From assembly GCA_041743105.1 (NCBI GenBank), contig JBGTNI010000033.1:1-53839 (forward strand): a stretch of DNA of 53,839 bases. Reading direction: 5' to 3'. The position numbers and the translations under genes were made by a program. This document shows, piece by piece, positions 14,852 to 23,640 of this stretch (within the stretch, counting starts at the first letter, position 1; every line of letters starts with the position of its first letter). The DNA comes from QHCE01 sp041743105 (GTDB lineage: Bacteria; Actinomycetota; Actinomycetes; Mycobacteriales; QHCE01). The notes under the pieces are model-generated. The model made no database searches and was not told the DNA's origin. It saw only the letters and a program-made list of their open reading frames with translations.

Positions 14852-16750
14852 ATGCCCGCTTTTGCGCGCAAGGCTGTCTCGATAGCCGTCGTCTTGATTG
14901 TCTGCGCTACGCTCGGCGTGCTGGTCGTCCGTCCAAGTCTCAGCTCCGAGCAGGCCGAGCGATTGGCGTCGCAGTACCGCTTTACCGCGACGCCGCTGAA
15001 CTCTGCGCCGGCTGGGGCGCGTACACAACGCACCGTCGCGCCCAGCCTCCGCAACATTGCGGCCTGGATCTCGGCGAGCGGCGCAGCGGCAGCCCTGACC
15101 GACCTGCGAGGTTTGGGACGTACCGCCGACGTATGTCTGGTAGACCCACGCGACGATTCCGTGACGCTACGTGCCGTGCCTGGCGACGGCACGAGTGGCT
15201 ACCCGGTTGTGACACTCGCACCTGATGGGCTACGTCACGACTCGACTATGGCGCCGATGGGATGCGTGCCCGTCAATCTGGACGCCGACGAGACTACCGA
15301 CTTCCTGGTCTACTACTCGGGCCGACCGCCGGTTCTGTTCGTCAACGACGGCCAGTCCGCTGTACCACGCCGAGAGAGCTTCCACGCGACCGAGTTGATC
15401 GAGTCCAGGGAAGTATGGAACACCACCACCGTCAACGTTGGCGACATCGACGGCGACGGGTACGCCGACCTCCTGGTCGGTAATTATTTTCCCGATGGCG
15501 CGAGGATCCTTGATCCGACCGCGGACGATGACCCCCGCATCTCGATGAACGACTCGATGTCATTGGCACGCAACGGTGGGCGCAACCGAATCCTGCTGAC
15601 CAAGCCGAGCGGGAGGCCACATACAAAGCCGCTTATCACCGATGCCAGCGCCGCGTTGTCTGAGCGCGCGGCGGCCTCCTGGACGCTAGCCACCGGCATG
15701 CAGGATCTCACCGGCGATGGTCGCCCGGAGATCTACCAAGCCAACGACTTCGGTCCAGACCAGCTGCTGGTGAACCATTCCACGCCGGGTTCGGTCCGGT
15801 TGACTGAGGTCAAAGGCAAGCGCGACCTGATCACGCCCAAGTCTGAGGTGCTCGGATACGACTCGTTCAAGGGCATGGGCGTGGCCTTCACCTATCGCGA
15901 TGGAAACGCTCTTCCGACGATCATGGTCAGCAATATCACCACGCCATTCGCGTTACATGAAACCAATTTCGCGTTTGCCCCCGATGGATCGGGTAAGGAG
16001 CTGCTTCGTGGTCGGATGCCGTACCGGGAACGTAGCGAGAAACTCGGCATCGCGCGGGGCGGATGGTGTTGGGACATTAAGGCGGGCGATTTCAACAACG
16101 ACGGCGACGACGAGATCGTGCAGGCCAACGGCTTCCTCAAGGGGACGGTAAACCGCTGGCCGATCGTCCAGGAACTCGCGACGGGCAACGACGAGCTGCT
16201 GCGATACCCCCAGTTGTGGCCGAAATTCCGTGTTGGCGACGACCTGTCAGGTAAGGAGCCGAACCGATTCTGGGGTGTCGGTCCGGGTGGCCGCTACTAC
16301 GACCTGGCCAAGCAGGTGGGAATCTCCTTCCCGGACAACAGCAGGGCGCTGGCGTTAGGTGACGTCAATGGCGACGGCCGACTCGACATGGTCGTAGCCA
16401 ACCAGTGGGAAGACTCGATGGTGCTACTCAACACCGCCCCCGAGAGTGGTTCGGCTGCCGACGTGCGGCTAGTCAGGCCCGGCGTCACCGACGGCGCGAG
16501 CGTGGTCGCGATCGGCGCGCAGATCGAACTGGATCACCCAGCGCACCCGCAGAAGGCGCAGGTATACCCCGCCAACGGTCACACGGGGGTTTCCTCGGCC
16601 GATATCCACCTGGCGCTGCCGCACGGCGATTCCGTCCCGGCGACCGTCACCTGGAGGGACACCGCGGGCCTACACACAGCACGCATCCAGGTCGAGCCAG
16701 GACACCGAACGGTGTTGCTTAAGCCAGATGGAACGGTGGTGCTCCGATGA
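14852..16750 (+). CDS. unbV: Enediyne core protein UnbV (FG-GAP/CRTAC1-like, ASPIC_UnbV domain)
   Basis: A 632-residue protein with an N-terminal membrane anchor or signal (SIAVVLIVCATLGVLVVRP, residues about 10-28), so the bulk is probably outside the membrane. The body is a beta-propeller with repeated calcium-binding Asp motifs: NLDADETTDFLVY, DIDGDGYADLLVGN, DLTGDGRPEIYQAN, DFNNDGDDEIVQAN, DVNGDGRLDMVVAN. The end (HTGVSSADIHLALPHGD...ATVTWRDTAG) is the ASPIC/UnbV domain, named after this enediyne protein. The reaction is unknown. Its stop overlaps the unbU start (ATGA), so the two are translationally coupled. Confidence 0.93.
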   Translation: MPAFARKAVSIAVVLIVCATLGVLVVRPSLSSEQAERLASQYRFTATPLNSAPAGARTQRTVAPSLRNIAAWISASGAAAALTDLRGLGRTADVCLVDPRDDSVTLRAVPGDGTSGYPVVTLAPDGLRHDSTMAPMGCVPVNLDADETTDFLVYYSGRPPVLFVNDGQSAVPRRESFHATELIESREVWNTTTVNVGDIDGDGYADLLVGNYFPDGARILDPTADDDPRISMNDSMSLARNGGRNRILLTKPSGRPHTKPLITDASAALSERAAASWTLATGMQDLTGDGRPEIYQANDFGPDQLLVNHSTPGSVRLTEVKGKRDLITPKSEVLGYDSFKGMGVAFTYRDGNALPTIMVSNITTPFALHETNFAFAPDGSGKELLRGRMPYRERSEKLGIARGGWCWDIKAGDFNNDGDDEIVQANGFLKGTVNRWPIVQELATGNDELLRYPQLWPKFRVGDDLSGKEPNRFWGVGPGGRYYDLAKQVGISFPDNSRALALGDVNGDGRLDMVVANQWEDSMVLLNTAPESGSAADVRLVRPGVTDGASVVAIGAQIELDHPAHPQKAQVYPANGHTGVSSADIHLALPHGDSVPATVTWRDTAGLHTARIQVEPGHRTVLLKPDGTVVLR

Positions 16751-17709
16751 CAGCGACAGTCCCGGCCACGACGACCTCCGACAGCTCCCTCGACCAACAG
16801 GTCGAGCAACCGACGCTGACCGCCACTGCGTCTCCGTCCGCGGACCGTCGAGTAAAGGCACTGGCCAGGTTCGCCACCACGATCACCATTTTCAACATCC
16901 TCGGTTACACGCTGCTGGGGTTCGAGCAGGCGCCGATCACCCCGATCGTCGCCGCGCTCACCAGCTACGCGGCGGCGATCATGTTCGAAGCGGTGGACGC
17001 GTGGGCGCTGCGCCGTAGACCGGAGTTCGCGGGAGGCTTGCGTGCGATGGTCATCTTCCTACTCCCGGCGCATATCGTCGGGCTCGCCTCCGGGATGTTG
17101 TTGTGGGGTAACTCGTCGCTATGGCCGTACATATTCGCGGTCGCGGTGGCCAACGGATCGAAATACGTGGTGCGCGTGCCGGTCCGCGGCAAGCTGCGGC
17201 ATGTGCTCAATCCATCGAACACCGGCATCGCGCTTACTCTGCTGTTGTTTCCATGGGTCGGCATTGCCCCGCCGTACCACTTCACCAGCTTCACCCATGG
17301 TGCGCTCGACTGGCTTCTGCCGCTGGGCATCTTGATGTTCGGCACGATGCTGAACCTGAAGCTCACCGGCAAGACACCCCTGATCCTCGGCTGGGTTGGC
17401 GGATTCGTGGCCCAGGCCTTGGTGCGCTGGGCGTTGCTGGACCACGCACTGCTCGCCGCCCTGCTACCAATGACCGGGCTGGCGTTCATTTTGTTCACTA
17501 ACTACATGATTACCGACCCTGGTACGACTCCAGTCTCGCCGCGCAACCAGGTCATCTTCGGGATCGCCACAGCCGCGGTTTACGGGATCCTCGTGGTCTC
17601 GGGCGTGAGCTTCGGGTTGTTCTTTGCTTTAGTGATCACCTGTGCGTTGCGCGGGGTGGTGCTGATCGCGGCGCCCTATTATCGGGCGGTTCGTGAGCGT
17701 GTCACATGA
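16747..17709 (+). CDS. unbU: Enediyne core membrane protein UnbU
   Basis: A 320-residue polytopic membrane protein related to the RnfD/NqrB fold. About nine helices are visible, among them FATTITIFNILGYTLLGFEQ, VIFLLPAHIVGLASGMLLWG, WLLPLGILMFGTMLNLKLTG and IATAAVYGILVVSGVSFGLF. The diagnostic block NPSNTGIALTLLLFPWVGIA corresponds to the flavin/quinone region of RnfD. It is probably a membrane redox or transport component of core maturation. The N-terminal 35 residues are Thr/Ser-rich and cytosolic. The start overlaps unbV, and the stop overlaps the PKS start (ATGA) in the order typical of enediyne cassettes. Confidence 0.93.
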   Translation: MTATVPATTTSDSSLDQQVEQPTLTATASPSADRRVKALARFATTITIFNILGYTLLGFEQAPITPIVAALTSYAAAIMFEAVDAWALRRRPEFAGGLRAMVIFLLPAHIVGLASGMLLWGNSSLWPYIFAVAVANGSKYVVRVPVRGKLRHVLNPSNTGIALTLLLFPWVGIAPPYHFTSFTHGALDWLLPLGILMFGTMLNLKLTGKTPLILGWVGGFVAQALVRWALLDHALLAALLPMTGLAFILFTNYMITDPGTTPVSPRNQVIFGIATAAVYGILVVSGVSFGLFFALVITCALRGVVLIAAPYYRAVRERVT

Positions 17710-20700
17710 CGCGGCCACCGCGCATAGCCATCGTCGGGATGGCGTGTCGCTACCCAGACGCCACCGATGCGGGTGAGTTATGGCAGACCGTGCTCGGCCG
17801 CCGACGCGGCTTCCGTCGATTGCCGGCCGACCGGCTCGGCGAGGCCTACCACGGTTCAAAGGACGAGCCTGACACCACATATGTCACCCACGCCGGGCTG
17901 CTGCGCGGCTGGAGCTTTGATCGCGAGCGGTTCGGGGTTCCCGGCCCGTTATATCGAGCGGTCGACCACACCCATTGGCTAGCGCTGCAGGTTGCGGCCG
18001 AAGCTTTGGTGGATGCGGGTTTCCCAGACGCCGAGGGCCTTGACCGGGATCGGGTGGGTGTGATCTTGGGCAATACGCTCACCGGCGAGTTCGCTCGGGC
18101 CTCACAGTTGCGGCTGCGCTGGCCGTTCGTGGGGCGCGTGGCGGCAGCCGCCATGGCCGAGGCCGGGATATCGGACGAGCAGATCGCGCGAGCCATCTCG
18201 GCGATGGAAGACCTAGTCAAGCGTCCGTTTCCGGTTCCGAGCGATGAGTCGCTCGCCGGTGGACTTGCCAACACGATTGCGGGCCGGGTGTGCAACTATT
18301 TCGACTTCCACGGCACCGGATACACCGTGGATGGTGCGTGTTCATCGAGCCTGCTGTCGGTGATGGCCGCGTGTCGGGCGTTGGCGGCAGGCGAGCTCGA
18401 CTTCGCACTGGCCGGTGGGGTCGACCTCAGTCTCGATCCGTTCGAGCTAGTGGGCTTCGCCAGGATGGGAGCCCTCGCTGTCGATGAGATGCGGATCTAC
18501 GACGCTGCTCCCACCGGATTCCTCCCCGGCGAAGGGTGTGGCGTAGTTGCGTTAGTTCGAGCCGACGACGCCGAACGTGCCGGCATGCGTTGCTACGCCA
18601 CGTTGATTGGGTGGGGCACCTCATCCGACGGCGCCGGCGGCCTTACTCGACCTAAGGAGTCCGGCCAGGTAAAGGCCGCGTTACGAGCATATGAGATGGC
18701 GCAGATCGGTCCCGACTCCGTGGACTTAATTGAGGGACACGGTACTGGCACCGCGGTCGGCGACGCTGTCGAGCTGACGGCACTGAGTCACGTTCGTGGC
18801 GCGGGTGCGGCGAAGGCAGCGCTAGGGTCCATCAAAGCCAACATAGGACACACCAAGGCCGCGGCGGGTGTCGCCGGAATGATCAAGGCGGCGCTAGCGA
18901 TACACCGCCGTGTGCTCCCGCCGACCACCGGCTGCCGCGAGCTACACCAACTTCTGCGCGAGCGCGACATTCCGCTGCGCATCCTGGCTGAGCCGGAACC
19001 ATGGCCGACGTCGTTGCCACGTGCTTGCGTGTCGTCGATGGGGTTCGGCGGGATCAACACGCACGTCATAGTGGAGGGGAGTCCCGCTCATCCGGTGACT
19101 TCCTTACCTACCGCTGTACAGGCATGGAGTCGGCCATCGCCTCCCCAGGAAATCGTTCTGCTGACGGCAGACAGCATCGACGAACTCGGCGCGCGATTAC
19201 ACCTGATGGCGGAGCGAGCAGCCACGCTCAGCAGCGCGGAGCTAGGTGACCTGGCCGCGACGGAGCACCAAAGCGGGCAGGTAAACCAGGCAAATAAGGC
19301 GGTCCGGTGTGCTCTGGTCGCCGCCACTCCCGAGCGCCTCTCGCAGTTGGCACAGGCTGCCCGCGAGCGGATCGCCAGCTGGGACGGGCACGTGCTGGTG
19401 GACGAATCCGGATACGTGCTGAGCTCTGGGTCCCAGGGTCGAGTCGGCGTGCTCTTCCCAGGCCAGGCCGCGCCGGTACGTGCGGAACTCGACTGCTGGG
19501 CGGCTCCACTGGACGTACCGCCGGTGCCAGGCGGACTACGGATCCGCGACGGAGACACCGATACCGCCGTTGCGCAGCCGGCTATCATTCGCCAGTCTCT
19601 CGCCGGCCTGGCCTGGCTAACGGCGATGGGTTGTCAGGCGGTCGGCGCAGTCGGCCACAGCGTCGGCGAGGTCGCGGCGTTGGTCTGGGCGGGAGCGATG
19701 AGCCCCACGGAAGGACTGCTCTTCGCCTCAGAACGCGGCCGACTCATGGCAGAGCACGGCCAACCGGGCACGACCATGGCCAGTATCGGCGTCGACGTCG
19801 ACCGGACGCATCAGTTGCTTTCGAGTCTCGACGTCACGGTGTCCGGGGTGAACGCGCCCACTCAGACCACCGTCTCGGGACGCGAAGACGTCATCGGTGC
19901 AGCCGTGGCAAAGGCACACCGCGCGGGGATACCAGCCATCGTTCTCCCGGTATCGCACGGTTTCCACAGCGAGGCGATGCGGCCGGTACGGGAACCCCTG
20001 CGACACTGGTTGCGGCAGGTTGGCATCAGGGAACCGAGCCTGTCTGTGTTCTCCACTGTCACCGGCAAGCTGTTGCACGGGAACCCAGCAGATGTGCTGA
20101 TCGAGCAGCTCACCCTGCCGGTCCGGTTCGTCGAAGCGTTGAAGCTGCTGGCCGGGCGATGTGATCTGTTGGTCGAAGTCGGGCCTGGCACCACCCTTAC
20201 TAACCTCGCAAGCGCTTGTGGGGTAAACGTTCCAGCGGTTGCGATGGACTGCGGTGCAACGGGGCGGCATGCCCTGGCGACCGCCGCGATCGTGGCGGTC
20301 GGTGCAGGTGACCTGACGCCGTGGTTTGACGGCCGCATGCACCGTACGCTCAGCCTCGATACGCCGATTTCCTTGCTGACCAATCCATGCGAAACTACGA
20401 CAGCGCCACCCCGGGCTCTCCTAGAGCGCCCAGCGGTGGTTCCCGAAAGCCCCGAGCCGCCGCTGGTTTCCGACGGCGATCCGCTGCAGGTTTTGCGGGA
20501 ACATCTCAGCAGGACACTCGAACTTCCGATGCGTTCGATCCAACCAGATAGTTCGTTCCTAGGCGATCTGCACTTGAACTCGCTGCAGCTGGCCAATGTG
20601 ATGACGGAAGTTTCTGGCCTGCTCGGCAAGGCCATGCCCGCCATGCCGATGTCGATGGCCGCAGCGAGCGTGGGCGAGGCCGCGCAACTACTGGCTTCCG

Positions 20701-23189
20701 GGCCGGACGCGACACCAGAGCGGGACGCCCCGCTCGCCGGTGTCCGAGACTGGGTACGGATGTTCGAACATGACTGGAAGCCAGTCGGTGACTCCGCTCG
20801 TCGCCTGGAAGATGTCCAGTGGACAGTACATGCTCCCGAAGGTCATTGGCTGCACGAAACGGCCGCTCGCCGCAGTTCGGAGGGACGCAGCGGGCTGGCC
20901 ATCTTGCTCGATGGTGGTGTGCCAGAGGTCGCCGCGATGCTGCGACGCATCGCCCAGGACAGTCCCGCGTTCCTGGCCGTGTTGCACCATGGCCATCCAG
21001 CGGCAGCGGCGCTCGCGCGCAGTGCGGTCGTCGAACTACCCTCCTGCGCGGCGACCGTCGTCCAGCTGCCCCCAGACGCAAGTTACTTCGACCTCGGATC
21101 TGTCGCTCTCGACGGCTACCAGGAGTTGCGGGTCGACCCCGATGGCGGCGTGTGCCGGATCGGTACGAATACACGGGAGTCGGGTGGTAGAGGGGATATA
21201 CCTCTCGACGCCGGCGATGTGTGTCTGGTCACCGGTGGAACCACCGGTATCACCGCCTATTGTGCAGCTGAACTCGCCGCCCGTACCGGATGCATTCTGG
21301 TCCTGCTCGGTCGCTCGCCGGTGGATCATCCACCGGTCCAAGCCGGGCTATCGGCACTGGGTCCACATGCTCACTATGTCCAATGCAATGTCTCCGATCG
21401 GGACCAGGTACGTGCTGCGCTTGCCGCGTTGCGGGCGTTTGGTCCGGTGCGGGGCCTCCTGCATGGTGCTGGTGTGAACGTGCCGAGACCCATGGTTGAG
21501 GTGACGGCGGACAGCCTTGAGGCGATGGTCGCGCCGAAGGTCGGTGGGCTGCGCACACTGTTGGCGGAGATCGGCACCCAGCTGCGAGTGGTGGTCGGTT
21601 TCGGTTCGATCATCGGACGGCGGGGTCTGTCCGGGCAGTCGGAATACTGCGTGGCGAACGACTGGATGCGGCACGAGATGCTCGGGTGGAGCAGCCGGTT
21701 TCCACTGTGCCGTAGCAGGATGTTGGAGTGGTCGGCCTGGTCGGAGATCGGAATGGGGCCGCGGATGGGTGTCCTCGACAACCTTCGCGCCCAGGGCATC
21801 GTGCCGATCGCGCCCACGGCGGGCGCCGAAGCAATGATCGCAGCGCTGAAGGACGAGCACGCACCAGTAACCCTCTTGGTGACCGGACGGTTCCCGGCCG
21901 GACCGACCTTGACCGTCGAAGGACCGGTCCATCGCCCCTTGCGCTTCTGCGACGAGATGCCGATCCGGACTGCCGGGGTGGAGGCGGTGATAGAGACGTC
22001 TATCTCTCTGGGGAGCGACCCGTACCTCGATGAACACCGGATCGAGACAGTCCCGGTGCTTCCCGCGGCGATCGGTCTGGAGGCGATGGCTCAGGCTGCC
22101 GCGGCGGCTGTTGGTGAACTCGACCATTACTCCTTCACTGACATTGAGCTGCATGCTCCGGTCACAGTAGACGAGTTGGACTCCCGCACTATGCGGATCG
22201 CCGCGCTAGCCACGCACCGGAACGAGGTGGACGTCGTCCTGCGTGACGATGCGGACGGCTTCGCCGCCGACCGATTCACTGCGACCATGAGTTCCGCACA
22301 GCCGGAGCCTTCCCGAATCGACGGCGCGATCCCGCCCTCCGCCGCGCAGCCGCACGCCTTCTACGGTCCGCTTTACTTCCATACTGGCCGGTTTCGCCGA
22401 GTAATCAGATACGAACATCTGTCCGCCTTTGGCTTATCGGCCTGGATCCAGGCCGATGCCCGCTCACGGTGGTTCTCGCAATTTCATGACCAGCGTCTGT
22501 TGCTGGGGGATCCCGGCGCGCATGACGCAAGTCTGCACGTGTTGCTGGCCTGCCTCCCACATCGACGCGCCGTACCGGTCGCTGCCGACCGGATGACCGT
22601 GTGGCGTAAGCCGAGCGGCATGCTCAGAGTGCTTGCCACGGAACGACACCACACCGTAGACGACTGTGTATTCGATGTCGATGTGGTGAACGCTGACGGC
22701 CATGCGGTAGCGCGTTGGGATGGTTTACGACTGCGGGCGCTCGGACCACGGAACTGGACCGAGCCGATACCGATTGAGCTGGTGGGACCGATACTCAGCA
22801 GGCGGTTGATCGAGTGTGGGCTGGCTGACAATGTCGAGTTGGTGACGTCGGCGGAAGGGGTAGTCGTTAGGTCGGCCTTTCCTGTCGGCGTGCACTGGGA
22901 GATGGTGTCGCCCAACGCGGACGAGCTGGACACTCGCCTTGTTCGAGCCGTCGCCAACAAAGCGGCCGAAGGGCTTGACGCCGCCGCGACGAGGGTTCGA
23001 TGTGCCCGCCGCGCATTGAGCGAAACCTCGCTGGGCGAGCGTTCGGATCAGTCGTTGGTGATCGACGAGGTGACCGAGGATTCGATGGTCGTGCTACGCG
23101 CGGGGCAGATCAGAATTACCACCGCCCGGCTGGCCACTAGTTGGGCCGATCCTCTCGTGGTCGCGGTGGCCACGATCGATCGGAGTTGA
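17706..23189 (+). CDS. pksE: Iterative type I enediyne polyketide synthase (PKSE)
   Basis: A single 1827-residue module making the polyene precursor of an enediyne warhead. Domains: KS (1 to about 440; Cys212 in DGACSSSLL, then EGHGTGTAVGDAVE and NIGHTKAAAG), AT (about 560-880; GHSVGE near Ser652), ACP (about 920-1000; the attachment Ser near 959 in DLHLNSLQL, a motif typical of PKSE), KR (about 1170-1390; TGGTTGITAYCAAE, Ser in FGSIIG, Tyr in SEYCVAND), DH (about 1430-1650; DEHRIETVPVLPA) and a C-terminal region that in characterised PKSEs is phosphopantetheinyl-transferase-like. In that last domain VGVHWE has His where Asp binds Mg, and RVRCARRAL lacks the W/K of the second motif, so it is probably inactive. 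It is slightly shorter than the usual 1900-1950 residues. Confidence 0.95.
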   Translation: MTRPPRIAIVGMACRYPDATDAGELWQTVLGRRRGFRRLPADRLGEAYHGSKDEPDTTYVTHAGLLRGWSFDRERFGVPGPLYRAVDHTHWLALQVAAEALVDAGFPDAEGLDRDRVGVILGNTLTGEFARASQLRLRWPFVGRVAAAAMAEAGISDEQIARAISAMEDLVKRPFPVPSDESLAGGLANTIAGRVCNYFDFHGTGYTVDGACSSSLLSVMAACRALAAGELDFALAGGVDLSLDPFELVGFARMGALAVDEMRIYDAAPTGFLPGEGCGVVALVRADDAERAGMRCYATLIGWGTSSDGAGGLTRPKESGQVKAALRAYEMAQIGPDSVDLIEGHGTGTAVGDAVELTALSHVRGAGAAKAALGSIKANIGHTKAAAGVAGMIKAALAIHRRVLPPTTGCRELHQLLRERDIPLRILAEPEPWPTSLPRACVSSMGFGGINTHVIVEGSPAHPVTSLPTAVQAWSRPSPPQEIVLLTADSIDELGARLHLMAERAATLSSAELGDLAATEHQSGQVNQANKAVRCALVAATPERLSQLAQAARERIASWDGHVLVDESGYVLSSGSQGRVGVLFPGQAAPVRAELDCWAAPLDVPPVPGGLRIRDGDTDTAVAQPAIIRQSLAGLAWLTAMGCQAVGAVGHSVGEVAALVWAGAMSPTEGLLFASERGRLMAEHGQPGTTMASIGVDVDRTHQLLSSLDVTVSGVNAPTQTTVSGREDVIGAAVAKAHRAGIPAIVLPVSHGFHSEAMRPVREPLRHWLRQVGIREPSLSVFSTVTGKLLHGNPADVLIEQLTLPVRFVEALKLLAGRCDLLVEVGPGTTLTNLASACGVNVPAVAMDCGATGRHALATAAIVAVGAGDLTPWFDGRMHRTLSLDTPISLLTNPCETTTAPPRALLERPAVVPESPEPPLVSDGDPLQVLREHLSRTLELPMRSIQPDSSFLGDLHLNSLQLANVMTEVSGLLGKAMPAMPMSMAAASVGEAAQLLASGPDATPERDAPLAGVRDWVRMFEHDWKPVGDSARRLEDVQWTVHAPEGHWLHETAARRSSEGRSGLAILLDGGVPEVAAMLRRIAQDSPAFLAVLHHGHPAAAALARSAVVELPSCAATVVQLPPDASYFDLGSVALDGYQELRVDPDGGVCRIGTNTRESGGRGDIPLDAGDVCLVTGGTTGITAYCAAELAARTGCILVLLGRSPVDHPPVQAGLSALGPHAHYVQCNVSDRDQVRAALAALRAFGPVRGLLHGAGVNVPRPMVEVTADSLEAMVAPKVGGLRTLLAEIGTQLRVVVGFGSIIGRRGLSGQSEYCVANDWMRHEMLGWSSRFPLCRSRMLEWSAWSEIGMGPRMGVLDNLRAQGIVPIAPTAGAEAMIAALKDEHAPVTLLVTGRFPAGPTLTVEGPVHRPLRFCDEMPIRTAGVEAVIETSISLGSDPYLDEHRIETVPVLPAAIGLEAMAQAAAAAVGELDHYSFTDIELHAPVTVDELDSRTMRIAALATHRNEVDVVLRDDADGFAADRFTATMSSAQPEPSRIDGAIPPSAAQPHAFYGPLYFHTGRFRRVIRYEHLSAFGLSAWIQADARSRWFSQFHDQRLLLGDPGAHDASLHVLLACLPHRRAVPVAADRMTVWRKPSGMLRVLATERHHTVDDCVFDVDVVNADGHAVARWDGLRLRALGPRNWTEPIPIELVGPILSRRLIECGLADNVELVTSAEGVVVRSAFPVGVHWEMVSPNADELDTRLVRAVANKAAEGLDAAATRVRCARRALSETSLGERSDQSLVIDEVTEDSMVVLRAGQIRITTARLATSWADPLVVAVATIDRS

Positions 23190-23192
23190 GCC

Positions 23193-23603
23193 GTGCGCGT
23201 CTACCATCACCGTCATCGGGTGACTTTCGATGAGACCAATCTCGTGGGCAATGTCTACTTCGCGCATTACCTGCACTGGCAGGGCCACTGCAGGGAAGGT
23301 TTTCTCGCCGACCACGCGCCCGGAGTGGTGGAAGCTCTGCGAACTGGGGAACTGACAATGGCGACCATGTCCTGCGACATGGAGTACTACGCCGAGTGCT
23401 TCGCGCTCGACGAGATCGAAATCTCGATGACCCTGCGCGAGATGCACGGCAATCGGCTGGCGATGAGCTTCGACTTCCGGCGCGATGGGCGACGCGTCGC
23501 CCGTGGCACCCAAACCGCTGTCTGTCTGCGCCGCACCGAATCCGGCATGGAGCCCATAGATATTCCCGAAGAAATGTCACGGGCTATCGCCGGACAGGAC
23601 TAG
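23193..23603 (+). CDS. Enediyne thioesterase (hot-dog fold, E10/TEBC type)
   Basis: A 136-residue acyl-ACP thioesterase of the 4-hydroxybenzoyl-CoA thioesterase fold. It releases the polyene from the PKSE. The characteristic start VTFDETNLVGNVYFAHYLHW and the following helix QGHCREGFLADH match enediyne thioesterases. The central strand MATMSCDMEYYAECFALDEI and the end GTQTAVCLRR complete the fold. The GTG at 23193 follows the PKSE stop by three bases, so translation is coupled. This is the last gene of the operon; the next gene is convergent. Confidence 0.94.
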   Translation: MRVYHHRHRVTFDETNLVGNVYFAHYLHWQGHCREGFLADHAPGVVEALRTGELTMATMSCDMEYYAECFALDEIEISMTLREMHGNRLAMSFDFRRDGRRVARGTQTAVCLRRTESGMEPIDIPEEMSRAIAGQD

Positions 23604-23640
23604 GTGAGGATACGCACGAGGCCGCACGGTGACCCAGCCG

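Noticed and set aside
20506..22154. Long minus-strand ORFs opposite the PKSE (up to 268 codons)
   Set aside because: High-GC shadow frames with Arg/Pro/Ser-rich translations and no recognisable motifs, inside a gene with clear domains on the plus strand.
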